DNA from: Ensifer adhaerens
GTDB lineage: Bacteria > Pseudomonadota > Alphaproteobacteria > Rhizobiales > Rhizobiaceae
DNA: 64,000 nucleotides
Direction of reading: 5' to 3'
NCBI RefSeq assembly: GCF_028993555.1
Contig: NZ_CP118610.1
Coordinates: forward strand, 1,984,001 to 2,048,000
Positions within the stretch are counted from its first letter, which is position 1. Each line of letters begins with the position of its first letter. Made by a program: the position numbers and the translations under genes. The notes under the pieces are model-generated. The model worked only from the letters and a program-made list of their open reading frames with translations. It searched no databases and was not told the origin of the DNA. Positions 1 to 8,252 of this stretch are shown here, piece by piece.

Positions 1-999
1 CCAGAAGGCAACCGAGAGCCGCCGGAAATAGCTCGGCTCCTCATCGGTAATGTCATGCTCGATCAGCGGGCGAAACAGCCTGCGGCTGCCGGAAAGGAAC
101 ACGAGCGCCGCCAGCAGCGACAGGAACAGCGCCGTCAGGAGCGGCACGCGCTTGTAGTTCCAGGCAAAGCTCAGCCAGCTGCCGACACTGCGCGAAAGCA
201 CGCGGGTTTCGTCCGCCGTCGCCGTCAGCGCGTCGTCGAACATGCCGGTCGAGACTTCGGTGTTCTTCAAGAGCGTGTTGGAAAACAGCGCGCGCCTTGT
301 CGCGGTAATGGTGTTGGAAAGCTTCGTCGCCTGGATCGAGAGACCCTCGGCCTCGCCGGTCAGCGCATTGATGGCGCCGCGCTCGGCCATCAGTCGTTTG
401 CGCTCGGCCGTTACAATGTCGGCCTCGGGCGGCTGCCCCTCGGCGGGCGGATCGCCAAGTTCGGTGAGGCGCGCCTTGATTTCGTCGAGGCGCGGACGGG
501 TCGAAACCGAAACGCCGATGATCTGCTTGGCGAGTGCATCGACCTGAACCTTGAGGTCGGCAAGCACGATGTCGTCGTCCTTCGCCTTTTCGACGCGGTC
601 GGTCAGCCCTTTCAGTTCTTCGCCAGCCTTGGCAAGCTGCTCGGCCGCCTGGCTCTGCGCCGGCGGTGTGGCATCCGCCGGCACTGCCTCTTCAGCCGGC
701 GGTGTTGCCGTCTGCGCCGGCTGAGCCGCCGTCGCGGCTGGCTGGGTACCAGCGGCTGGTGTCGCACCGTTGCCAGCGGGCTGCGCACCACCCTCAGCGG
801 GTGCCGCTGCCTTGCCGGCCGGTTGCGTTGCGGTCTGGCCCGATTGAGCCGGTTGCGCCTTCTGCGTCGGCTCGGCTGCGTTCTGAGTTGTGGCTTGTGC
901 CGGTTGCGTTGCCTTTTGCGCCATGACCGGACCGGCGGCGGCGAGCGCCAGCAGGCAGACGAGAATGGCAGGCAATTTTCCGACAGAACGCAATTTCAT
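1..999 (-). CDS. Mechanosensitive ion channel protein with DUF3772 domain (3' end beyond window)
   Basis: The minus strand reads from an ATG at 999 to the window edge without a stop, so only the N-terminal part is present. Residues 1-27 form a signal peptide ending V-M-A before Gln28. A long Ala/Pro/Gln/Thr-rich low-complexity stretch follows, then a charged helical periplasmic region (E-E-L-K-G-L-T-D-R-V), then a hydrophobic segment (F-L-S-L-L-A-A-L-V-F-L). This order matches DUF3772-type MscS channels, which release osmolytes on membrane tension; the pore domain itself lies outside the window. The plus strand is open over the same interval, but its translation is an Arg/Gly-rich shadow. Family call from architecture; the MscS domain itself is not visible. 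Confidence 0.8.
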   Translation of the reverse strand, partial: MKLRSVGKLPAILVCLLALAAAGPVMAQKATQPAQATTQNAAEPTQKAQPAQSGQTATQPAGKAAAPAEGGAQPAGNGATPAAGTQPAATAAQPAQTATPPAEEAVPADATPPAQSQAAEQLAKAGEELKGLTDRVEKAKDDDIVLADLKVQVDALAKQIIGVSVSTRPRLDEIKARLTELGDPPAEGQPPEADIVTAERKRLMAERGAINALTGEAEGLSIQATKLSNTITATRRALFSNTLLKNTEVSTGMFDDALTATADETRVLSRSVGSWLSFAWNYKRVPLLTALFLSLLAALVFLSGSRRLFRPLIEHDITDEEPSYFRRLSVAFW

Positions 1000-1125
1000 G
1001 ATCCTTGCAGGTTGAGACCGTGGTGCGGAATCGCGTCAGCGGTCGTCACAATGCGATGTGAATACGAAAGACGGCGGAAAGATGCAAAACAGGCCGCAAA
1101 TTAGCTTCCAATGCCGGATTTTTCG

Positions 1126-1686
1126 TCAGAAACCGGCTCCGGGCTGTGCCAGATAGGCAAGCTCGGCGTCCGTCGAGACGCGCGCCAGGAACGCATTTCG
1201 ATGCGGGAAGCGGCCGAACTCTTCAATCACCTCGCGGTGGCGGATGGCATAGTTGAGATAGTCGGCATCGCCGAGTTCGGTAAAAAGCTTCACCGACATG
1301 GTCTGGTCGGTCAGGTTTTCCGAATGCTCGAACGGCAGATAGACGAAGGCCCGCGCTTCACGCCTGATCGCCATATCGGCGCCAATGCCGACGGCGAGCT
1401 TCGCCTCGTGCAGCGCCAGGCAATCGGTCGCAAACGCAAGCGGCGTGCCGCGATACATGTTGCGCGGCATCTGGTCGAGCAGGATGATCGCCGCCAGCCG
1501 GTTCTCAGGCGTTGCGCGCCAGATCTCGCTGACCCCACGGGCAAGCGTCAGGTGCGACGCCTGGAAACGCCGAATGCAGGCCTGATCCAGTTCGTGGCTC
1601 ATCGTGAACCAGTCATCATAGGTGAGCTCGCCGAACCAGAAGTTCAAAACGTCGTCCGGCGTGCAGATTTCAACTTCGCTCATCAT
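1126..1686 (-). CDS. DUF924 family protein
   Basis: About 186 residues, the usual length for DUF924, a helical TPR-like family of unknown biochemical role. Family features include V-L-N-F-W-F-G near the N-terminus, L-L-D-Q-M-P-R-N-M-Y-R-G in the middle and F-V-Y-L-P-F-E-H-S-E near residue 115. The frame stays open upstream, but two adjacent ATGs (1686 and 1683) follow a GAGGGA ribosome site with 5-8 bases spacing, so the start is placed there and the Arg-rich upstream extension is dropped. It stands alone, downstream of no obvious operon partner. Confidence 0.85.
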   Translation of the reverse strand: MMSEVEICTPDDVLNFWFGELTYDDWFTMSHELDQACIRRFQASHLTLARGVSEIWRATPENRLAAIILLDQMPRNMYRGTPLAFATDCLALHEAKLAVGIGADMAIRREARAFVYLPFEHSENLTDQTMSVKLFTELGDADYLNYAIRHREVIEEFGRFPHRNAFLARVSTDAELAYLAQPGAGF

Positions 1687-1756
1687 GTGGTCCCTCGTGC
1701 CGCTCTTCCGCCGGTCCTGCCCCCTTTCGAGGCCTGATCGGCAGCCATGCATGCGC

Positions 1757-1859
1757 TACAGCGCCGCGCGTCCTATCAGACGCGCAAAGGTCGCTGTAGC
1801 ACTTTGAATTGCTGCATGTTTTGTCCTTCAATCGGCTACCATCAAAGGAAACATGCAGT
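1757..1859 (+). repeat. RIME-like intergenic palindromic element, copy A
   Basis: About 103 bases made of two imperfect palindromes. The first has arms around GCGCCGCGCGTC and GACGCGC; the second runs from GCTGCATGTTTTGTCC to GGAAACATGCAG. The spacer CGCTGTAGCACTTTGAATTG joins them. The same layout recurs at 9947, 53619 and 60645, with a decayed form at 47517. It resembles the rhizobial RIME class of non-coding repeats. Confidence 0.8.
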
Positions 1860-1914
1860 AAGACATAGGCGCGGGCCGGCCCATGTCCATGCATGCCCGA
1901 TGTCGATACACGCC

Positions 1915-2982
1915 TTACGCGCGCCGCGTGAGGATGGCAACAAAGGCGATGCCGCCGACAATGCCGGTGACGACGCCGATCGGCATGTCCTCCGGTGCCA
2001 TGATGACGCGGGCCACGAGGTCGGCCATGATCAGCGTCAAGGCGCCAAAGAAAGCCGAGAGCGGGATGACCCGGACATTGTCGCTGCCGGCGAAAAGCCG
2101 CACGAAATGCGGCACCATCAGCCCGACGAAGCCGATCGCGCCGGAAAAGGCCACCATCACCCCGGTCAAAAGCGCGGTGACGACGAAGAGCGTCAGACGG
2201 AAACGACGCACGGGAATGCCGAGCGTCATCGCCGTCTCGTCACCCATGGCAAGCGCGTTGATCTCGCGCGATCGGATGACCAGCCAGCCGAGCGAGGCTG
2301 ACAGCACCAGCGCCGGATAGATGAGATGCGGCCATTGTGCCAGGCCAAGGCCGCCGAGCATCCAGAAGATCACCGTGTGGGTCGCCCGCGGATCCCCCAG
2401 GAAGATCATGAGATTGCCGATCGACGTCAGCACGAAGGCGACGGCGACGCCGGCAAGCACCAGGCGATCGGCACTGGTACCGAGCACGCGGGACACGAAG
2501 GCGACCAGCACGGTTGCGAGCAGCGCGCCGCCAAAGGCAAAGAGCGGCACCGTGAGAAGACCGAGGATCATTCCGGTGTGAAGCAGCGCGACAATCGCCC
2601 CGAGCGCGCCGCCCGAGGAGACGCCGAGCAGATGCGGATCGGCGAGCGGATTGCGCGTCACCGACTGCAGCACCGCGCCCGTCAGCGCCAATCCGGCGCC
2701 GACGAGCCCCGCCAGCATGACCCGCGGCAGGCGCACGTCCCAGACGATGCTTTCGCGGCCCGCCGACCAGAAGGCCTCGACGCTGCCGGGCGCGAGCTTG
2801 CTGGCGACGATCGACCAGACGGTCGTCACCGGGATCGGCGCCGAGCCGAGCGACACGGCCGCAGTCACGGTCAGGAGAAGGAGCAGCAGCGCTGCCAACA
2901 CCCCGACCCCGCCGCGGATCGCCCGTACGGGAACCACCCGCGAAACGGCAGCGGAACCAGGCGACGTATCCTCGGCCAGCAT
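1915..2982 (-). CDS. FecCD/BtuC-type ABC transporter permease
   Basis: Integral membrane subunit of an ABC importer for a metal chelate or corrinoid; 355 residues, typical for the family, with about ten hydrophobic segments. Diagnostic stretches are R-L-P-R-V near residue 80, the N-P-L-A-D-P-x-L-L-G-V-S-S-G block and G-F-V-G-L-M-V-P-H near the C-terminus. It is the last gene of the riboswitch-led operon, starting three bases after the stop of the binding-protein gene. Because the operon is preceded by a cobalamin riboswitch, the cargo is probably a corrinoid or a cobalt-related compound; an iron-siderophore substrate cannot be excluded from sequence alone. Confidence 0.9.
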   Translation of the reverse strand: MLAEDTSPGSAAVSRVVPVRAIRGGVGVLAALLLLLLTVTAAVSLGSAPIPVTTVWSIVASKLAPGSVEAFWSAGRESIVWDVRLPRVMLAGLVGAGLALTGAVLQSVTRNPLADPHLLGVSSGGALGAIVALLHTGMILGLLTVPLFAFGGALLATVLVAFVSRVLGTSADRLVLAGVAVAFVLTSIGNLMIFLGDPRATHTVIFWMLGGLGLAQWPHLIYPALVLSASLGWLVIRSREINALAMGDETAMTLGIPVRRFRLTLFVVTALLTGVMVAFSGAIGFVGLMVPHFVRLFAGSDNVRVIPLSAFFGALTLIMADLVARVIMAPEDMPIGVVTGIVGGIAFVAILTRRA

Positions 2983-2985
2983 CGC

Positions 2986-3939
2986 TTACAGGCCTTCGCC
3001 GTGAAAGACCTTGGCGAGCCGGGCAATGGCGTCGATGTTGCGCGGCCCCGGTGTCGCCTCGACATAATCGAGCACCACGAAGCGATCGTTCTTCACCGCA
3101 TCGATATTGGCGAAGGCCGGATTGTTCTTCATGAAGGCGATCTTGTCCTCGGCCTTCACCTCGCCGTAGTTGACGATGACCACCACTTCCGGATTGCGAT
3201 CGATCACCGGCTCCCAGGAGACTTCCACCCAGCTCTTGTCGACGTCGTCCATGATGTTGGCGCCGCCGGCAGCCTCGATCATCGCCGTCGGAATGCCGAA
3301 GCGCCCTGACGTGAAGGGCTTTTCCTCGCCGGAATCATAGACGAAAACGCGGGTCGGCTTCTCCTGGCTCGCCGAAACCTTGGTGATTTCGGCGAGCTGG
3401 GCGCGGTAACCATCGACCAGCGCTTGCGCCCGATCCTCGACGCCGAAGATGCGGCCGAGATTGAGCAGATCGACGAACATGTCGTCCATCGTCGGCTTCT
3501 CCCTGGCCATCACGTGGATGCAGGATTCGGTGAGTTCGTAGACGCCGATCTTGAACGGCGCCAGCGTCTCGGGCGTCACCTCGCCGCCGACCTTCATGCC
3601 GTAGTTCCAGCCGGCGAAGAAGAAGTCGGCGTCGGCGTTGAGCAAAACTTCCTTGGTCGGATATTTTTCCGAAAGCTCCGGCAGTTCCTTCACGCCCTCG
3701 CGCAATCTTTCGTCCAGCGTCTTCCAGCCGGATACGCCGGTGTAGCCGACCATGCGGTCCTGCAGCTTCAGCGCCAGCATCATCTCGACCAGATTGACGT
3801 CGTTGGCGATCGCCCGCTTCGGCGCGGCATCGAAGGTCACCTCGCGGTTGCAGCTCTTGACGGTGACCGGATAGGCGAGCGCCGGCGTCGCCGTGGCGAT
3901 GAGAAGCAGCAAGGCAGAGGAGGCAATGTTGATCTTCAT
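2986..3939 (-). CDS. Periplasmic ABC substrate-binding protein (COG0614 type)
   Basis: 317 residues with a clear signal peptide (basic start, hydrophobic core, A-L-A cleavage near residue 22), so it acts in the periplasm. The body has the two-lobe TroA/BtuF-like features, including P-K-R-A-I-A-N early and the V-E-V-S-W-E-P-V-I-D-R-N-P-E segment typical of corrinoid or siderophore binding proteins. Its ATG overlaps the stop of the ATPase gene (ATGA), indicating translational coupling. It should deliver ligand to the permease encoded immediately downstream. Confidence 0.88.
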   Translation of the reverse strand: MKINIASSALLLLIATATPALAYPVTVKSCNREVTFDAAPKRAIANDVNLVEMMLALKLQDRMVGYTGVSGWKTLDERLREGVKELPELSEKYPTKEVLLNADADFFFAGWNYGMKVGGEVTPETLAPFKIGVYELTESCIHVMAREKPTMDDMFVDLLNLGRIFGVEDRAQALVDGYRAQLAEITKVSASQEKPTRVFVYDSGEEKPFTSGRFGIPTAMIEAAGGANIMDDVDKSWVEVSWEPVIDRNPEVVVIVNYGEVKAEDKIAFMKNNPAFANIDAVKNDRFVVLDYVEATPGPRNIDAIARLAKVFHGEGL

Positions 3940-4742
3940 GAAATGGATCCCTGTCGCGGAAGTGAAAACGAAAAACGCGCACTGCCGACGATGGCGGTGC
4001 TGTGGGCGGTGGCGGTGACGCCGAAGGCGGAGGAAAGCGCCCGCGGGCTCAGCACCTCATCGGGTGTGCCAAAGGCGGTGAGGCGCCCCGCCGTCACGAT
4101 CGCCACGTCGGTGGCGAATTCGGCGGCGAGATTGATGTCGTGCAGTGTCGAGACGATCGTCAGCTTCAGCGTCTGCAAGAGCTCGAGGATTTCGAGCTGG
4201 TGGCGAATGTCGAGATGATTGGTCGGCTCATCGAGGATGATGATGCGCGGCTCCTGGGCAAGCGCCCGGGCAATCAGCACCCGCTGCTTCTCGCCGCCCG
4301 AAAGTGTGGCGAACTGGCGACCGGCGAGATGAACGAGATCGAGATGGGCAAGCGCGTGCTGCACCCGCTCGCGGTCCGTGTCCGTCCAGCCGTTGAGCCC
4401 TTCCCGCCGCGGAATGCGCCCCATCATCACCACGTCGCGCACGCTGAAGGGAAAATCGCCGGGCATTTCCTGCAGCACGACGGCAATCGTCTTTGCCGCT
4501 TCGCGCGCCGAGATCGACCACAGGTCGACGCCGTTGACCTCGATGCGGCCCGCATTCGGCTGCACCGCGCGGTAGAGGCAGCGCAGCAGCGAGGTCTTGC
4601 CGGCCCCATTCGGCCCGAGGATCGCAAGCCGGCTGCCCGCCTCGATCGCGAAGTCCATGTCTTCGACGAGTTTCAGCCCCGGTCGCGGCCCCCAGCAAAG
4701 CCCCTCGACACGAAGGGCCGCTCCTGTTGCGGTGCAGGTCAT
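3936..4742 (-). CDS. ABC transporter ATP-binding protein (FepC/BtuD type)
   Basis: 268 residues. Walker A G-P-N-G-A-G-K-T spans residues 43-50, the signature L-S-G-G-E-K-Q-R is near 147-154, and Walker B I-I-I-L-D-E-P-T-N-H-L-D is near 167-178; the H-loop His lies in S-T-L-H-D. It supplies ATP hydrolysis for the importer encoded by the two following genes. The start at 4742 follows GGGGAGGA at about nine bases; the frame is open farther upstream, but that part is not conserved-looking. It lies 22 bases after the DUF1636 gene and overlaps the binding-protein start. Confidence 0.92.
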   Translation of the reverse strand: MTCTATGAALRVEGLCWGPRPGLKLVEDMDFAIEAGSRLAILGPNGAGKTSLLRCLYRAVQPNAGRIEVNGVDLWSISAREAAKTIAVVLQEMPGDFPFSVRDVVMMGRIPRREGLNGWTDTDRERVQHALAHLDLVHLAGRQFATLSGGEKQRVLIARALAQEPRIIILDEPTNHLDIRHQLEILELLQTLKLTIVSTLHDINLAAEFATDVAIVTAGRLTAFGTPDEVLSPRALSSAFGVTATAHSTAIVGSARFSFSLPRQGSIS

Positions 4743-4764
4743 GATCTCATTCCTCCCCGCAATC

Positions 4765-5178
4765 TCATTGGAAGTGGCCCGCAACGTCTTCGGAGACGAG
4801 CATGGCAGCCGGAATGCGGGCAAGTGTCTTGCCCTTGAGACCGCGCGGCCGCTCGGCAGCACGCGTCATGCCGTCGCCGCGCTTCGCATAGGCGGCGGCA
4901 AAGCGGACGAGATCGTCGATATCTTCTTCCGGGGCGATATCGCCGAAGAGATAGGTCGCCTTGCCCGTTGCCTGGAAGGCGACGGTGCAGGGTCGGGTGC
5001 ATGCCGCCATGCAGACCGTGCCGGCAATCGAGAAATCGCGGTCGAGCGGCTCGCCGAGCGCGGCGATGCTGCGGTTGAGACGCTTTATCAGCTCGGCACC
5101 CGGCAGGCAGGGGCCGCCGGTGAAGCGGCAATCGGTGCAGACCGTTATCTTGTGCTGTCGGGAAATCGGCTCGGCCAT
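4765..5178 (-). CDS. DUF1636 metal-binding protein
   Basis: 137 residues beginning M-A-E-P; the start at 5178 has a GGAGAGAG ribosome site. The N-terminal half has the cysteine pattern of DUF1636: C14-x-x-C17 (V-C-T-D-C), C24, then G-T-V-C-M-A-A-C-T-R-P-C. This resembles a thioredoxin-like ferredoxin or metal-binding domain. The family is repeatedly found with cobalamin-riboswitch operons and cobalt/corrinoid transport, but its biochemical role is not established. Here it is the first gene after the riboswitch and the first of four co-directional genes. The open frame upstream of the ATG runs through the riboswitch and is not coding. Confidence 0.85.
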   Translation of the reverse strand: MAEPISRQHKITVCTDCRFTGGPCLPGAELIKRLNRSIAALGEPLDRDFSIAGTVCMAACTRPCTVAFQATGKATYLFGDIAPEEDIDDLVRFAAAYAKRGDGMTRAAERPRGLKGKTLARIPAAMLVSEDVAGHFQ

Positions 5179-5296
5179 TTTCTCTCTCCGCCGGACTGAC
5201 GGCAAGAGATGGCGAAGCGGCAGGATGACGGATGACCGTCGTGCGAAAGCCAGTTCTTTTCCATCGGAACACCCCGTCCGTTGTGGTTGATCGGTT

Positions 5297-5490
5297 CGAT
5301 GGCAGGTCTCCTGGCTCGCGGGTCGCGGCGCATTCACGTCTTCCCGGCGTGTTGCCAGTGACATGGTGTGAATGCGCTGTCCGCTCACAGTTGCGGGGGC
5401 AGCCACGGTTTCGGTCCCGTCAGGGTCGTCCGTTCCGTGTTCCCTTTTCAGCCGCCTCCGCATTGTCGCGGACGCAGCACCATCGCGTCC
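5297..5490 (-). ncRNA. Cobalamin (B12) riboswitch
   Basis: Read on the minus strand, the leader contains the hallmark blocks of the AdoCbl riboswitch in order: AAAAGGGAACACGG, GGCTGCCCCCGCAACTGTGA, the B12 box region TGTCACTGGCAACACGCCGGG, and the closing GAGCCAGGAGACCTGCC. The 3' end is about 120 bases ahead of the DUF1636 start, the usual distance. It should repress the four-gene transporter operon when adenosylcobalamin is plentiful. Confidence 0.95.
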
Positions 5491-5572
5491 TTCCTCGCAT
5501 GAATCGGCGGATGAAACAACCGCTGGGGGCTTGCGCTCGGGATCTATCAACATGCGGCGTTTCGTCATGCGG

Positions 5573-5603
5573 ATTTGTTATAAAATAACATTACAAAGAT
5601 CAA
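5573..5603 (-). promoter_or_regulatory. Zur-box-like palindrome within the operon promoter
   Basis: TGTTAT-AAA-ATAACA (5576-5590) is a perfect inverted repeat. The flanks extend it to about 23 bases resembling the alpha/gammaproteobacterial Zur consensus as I recall it, with few mismatches. On the minus strand a TTGATC element (5603-5598) and TAACAA (5580-5575), 17 bases apart, give a plausible promoter that the palindrome covers. It is about 90 bases ahead of the riboswitch. It could alternatively act on the gene starting at 5715. Confidence 0.55.
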
Positions 5604-5714
5604 CTTGAAAATGATGCACAGCCGTTCAACTGCTCTCGACGGCGCAAGGGCGTCGCACGCGGGGCACGAACGGCGTATCCTTGATCTTTGGCTTGCGCGG
5701 AAAGGAGCTCTGCC

Positions 5715-6008
5715 ATGGCGGCCTATTTGATCGCGGATGTCGATATCGCAGATGCAGCGGCCTTCGAGGAATACAGAAGAGAGGTGCCAGCTACGGAGGT
5801 CCGCTTTGGCGGGCGCTATCTCGGCCGCGGTGGCGCAACCCATGTGCTTGAAGGCGACTGGGAACCGCACCGGCTCGTCATCATCGAGTTCCCGGACATG
5901 CAGGCCTTGCTCTCCTGGTACCAATCGCCAGAATACCAGCGCCTGAAGGCGATCCGTGAGCGCTGTGCCAAGACACGGATCATAGCACTCGAAGGCGTCG
6001 CCATCTGA
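5715..6008 (+). CDS. DUF1330 family protein
   Basis: 97 residues from the ATG at 5715, which has AAAGGAG eight bases ahead. DUF1330 proteins are small ferredoxin-like alpha/beta-barrel dimers of unknown substrate; M-A-A-Y-L-I-A-D-V-D-I at the start, F-G-G-R-Y-L-x-R-G-G, and R-L-V-I-I-E-F-P-D-M with W-Y-x-S-P-E-Y are the family marks. A further in-frame ATG at 5688 lacks a good ribosome site. It stands alone. Confidence 0.9.
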   Translation: MAAYLIADVDIADAAAFEEYRREVPATEVRFGGRYLGRGGATHVLEGDWEPHRLVIIEFPDMQALLSWYQSPEYQRLKAIRERCAKTRIIALEGVAI

Positions 6009-6491
6009 AGCGGAGCGCAAGACTGGCCGCAATCGCCGGCCTTCCCAGTCACTTCAAGCTTCGCAGCACGCGGATGAAGCCACTGCCGGGGCATGTGCTC
6101 CGGATTCATCGACATGGGGCGTTTCGTCAGGACAACAGCATAGCTAAGCCAGAGTTGAGTAGCCGGCGAAATTTGCAGTGACGCGGCCGCGCGTCGATTG
6201 TAACCGAAGCCCGTCGTCCTCCCGAAGCTGCCTTCCCACGCCGATCGGCCGACCGAGCGGGCCGACACTTGCAGACCGACGCCGAAGCGCCCCTCCTCGG
6301 CCCGCGCTGCGCCCGAAATCCGGCACGTTTAACGTACGTTACGCTCACGTAACCCTATGTCCGTTGAGAAAATCAGCGGCCGAAGCGACAATGGCGAAAG
6401 CTAGGATTGGGCATCGACAAGCCAGCGATAAAATCAACTTAGCCGCGCAAGTCCCGAAATGAAGTGATGGCAGTTCAACTCTCTACAGGGG
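6009..6491 (+). other. Intergenic region ahead of the aspartate module
   Basis: No convincing gene on either strand. It holds a self-complementary AACGTACGTT at 6331-6340 within a run of ACGT-type half sites (6326-6353), a possible regulator site for the downstream aspT. A stretch at 6105-6128 resembles 5548-5571 in about 20 of 24 positions. The nearest upstream gene ends at 6008. Confidence 0.4.
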
Positions 6492-8186
6492 ATGGCAGTG
6501 AATCCAATTGACTTCTTCGTCGACACGCTTCGGACCTATCCGCCCGTCGCCGTCTTCCTCGCCCTTGGCATCGGTTTCCTGATCGGCCCGATCAAGGTCG
6601 CGGGGTTCAATCTCGGGAATGTCACCGCCACGCTTCTGGCGGGCGTCCTCATCGGGCAGCTGGGCATCCAGGTTTCCGGTGACCTGAAATCCACCCTGTT
6701 CCTCATCTTCCTGTTTGCCGTCGGCTACGGTGTCGGCCCGCAATTCGTGCGGGGCCTCAGCACCGACGGACCAAAACAGATCGCCTTTGCGCTCTCCGTC
6801 CTCGTGCTGTGCCTCATCGTTCCCTATCTCTGCGCGCTGATCGCCGGGCTGCCGCTCGGCTATGGCGCCGGCATGTACGCGGGATCGCAGACGATTTCCG
6901 CTGCAATCGGCGTTGCGACCGACCAGATCAATTCGCTCGGGTTGACGCCGGAGCAGGCCAAGACCTTCGCCGACCAGATCCCGATCGCCTATGCGGTGAC
7001 CTATATCTGGGGCACGATCGGCTCCGCGATCATTCTGGCGCAGCTCGGCCCGAAACTTCTCGGCATCGATCTGCCGGCCGCCTGCAAGGAATATGAGGCC
7101 AAGCTCGGCGGCGGCACCGAGAGCAGCGAACCGGGGATTACCCGCGCCTATCACGACTTCGGCCTTCGCGCCTATCGCGTCGATCAGGCAAGCGGGCTGA
7201 CCGGCAAGCCGGTCAAGGACATCCTTCCCGGCATCCGTGTCTTTGTCGAACGTCTGCGTCGCGGCGACCAGATCATCGAAGCCGACGGCAACACCGTGCT
7301 GCAGCCAGGTGACGTCGTTGCCTTTTCGGGCCGGCGTGCCGTGCTCGTCGAAAACCTCGACAGCAAGCTCATCGAGGTCGAGGACAAGGAGCTCCTGAAT
7401 GCGGAAGCCGAAGTGGTCGACGTCTACGTCACCAGCAAGGCGCTTGCCGGCCAGACGCTCGCCGAAGTGAGCACCATGGACTGGGCGCGCGGCGTCTATG
7501 CCCGCAAGATCGTGCGCTCGCTGGTCGAAATCCCGGTCCTTCCCGGCACCACCGTCGAACGCGGCGATATTGTTACCATCGGCGGCGCCAAGAGGCACGT
7601 CGAAGCGGCGATCAAGGCGCTCGGCTTTGCCGATCGCCCGGTCGAAACCACCGACATCGCCTTCCTCGGCTGGGGGCTCTTCATCGGCGCGATGATCGGC
7701 GCCCTGACGCTGACGATCGGCGGCATCCCGATCGGCCTTTCGACGTCGGGTGGCGCGCTTCTGGCCGGTCTCGTGCTCGGCTGGCTGCGCACCACCTATC
7801 CCGCCTTCGGCCGCATCCCCTCGCCGGCCCTCTGGCTGATGAATACGCTCGGCCTCAACATCTTCATCGCCGTCGTCGGCATCGGCGCCGGCCCGGGCTT
7901 TGTCGCAGGCCTGCAGGAAGTCGGCATTTCGCTGTTCATCTGGGGTGTTGTCGCCACCTCCATCCCGATGATCGCCTCGGTGCTCCTCGGCCACTACGTC
8001 TTCAAATTCCACCCGGCGATCCTGTTTGGCGCCTGCGCCGGCGTCAGAACGACGACGGCAGCGCTCGGCATGATCCAGGAGGCGGCCAAGAGCAAGGTTC
8101 CTGCCCTCGGCTACGGCATGCCCTACGCCATCGGCAACACGCTGCTGACCATCTTCGGCCTCGTCATCGTCATAATGCTCGCCTGA
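6492..8186 (+). CDS. aspT: Aspartate:alanine exchanger AspT
   Basis: 564 residues. Two hydrophobic domains (roughly residues 15-190 and 390-560) flank two cytosolic TrkA-C (RCK_C) domains (roughly 210-380), the layout of the aspartate:alanine exchanger family. Such carriers swap external aspartate for internal alanine; with aspartate 4-decarboxylase they consume a cytosolic proton and generate proton-motive force. Each half carries the repeat motif F-x-x-G-(Y/I)-G-x-G-P. The gene lies 66 bases ahead of aspD. A GTG at 6498 has a better spaced AGGGG and may be the true start; 6492 is the first in-frame ATG. Confidence 0.9.
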   Translation: MAVNPIDFFVDTLRTYPPVAVFLALGIGFLIGPIKVAGFNLGNVTATLLAGVLIGQLGIQVSGDLKSTLFLIFLFAVGYGVGPQFVRGLSTDGPKQIAFALSVLVLCLIVPYLCALIAGLPLGYGAGMYAGSQTISAAIGVATDQINSLGLTPEQAKTFADQIPIAYAVTYIWGTIGSAIILAQLGPKLLGIDLPAACKEYEAKLGGGTESSEPGITRAYHDFGLRAYRVDQASGLTGKPVKDILPGIRVFVERLRRGDQIIEADGNTVLQPGDVVAFSGRRAVLVENLDSKLIEVEDKELLNAEAEVVDVYVTSKALAGQTLAEVSTMDWARGVYARKIVRSLVEIPVLPGTTVERGDIVTIGGAKRHVEAAIKALGFADRPVETTDIAFLGWGLFIGAMIGALTLTIGGIPIGLSTSGGALLAGLVLGWLRTTYPAFGRIPSPALWLMNTLGLNIFIAVVGIGAGPGFVAGLQEVGISLFIWGVVATSIPMIASVLLGHYVFKFHPAILFGACAGVRTTTAALGMIQEAAKSKVPALGYGMPYAIGNTLLTIFGLVIVIMLA

Positions 8187-8252
8187 GGCGGGCACGCAGA
8201 ACCAAGGCTTGCACATTGTTCCAAGTTCATAAGATCACAGGGAGTGTGGATC

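Noticed and set aside
55..1104. Long plus-strand open frame at the left end
   Set aside because: Arg/Gly-rich, no domain; the minus strand encodes a signal peptide followed by a DUF3772-type channel start over the same bases.
4765..5568. Longer version of the DUF1636 gene starting at 5568
   Set aside because: It would run through the cobalamin riboswitch; the ATG at 5178 has a ribosome site and begins the conserved domain.
6483..8216. 577-codon minus-strand open frame
   Set aside because: His/Asp/Arg-rich shadow of aspT, whose translation has clear membrane and TrkA-C domains.
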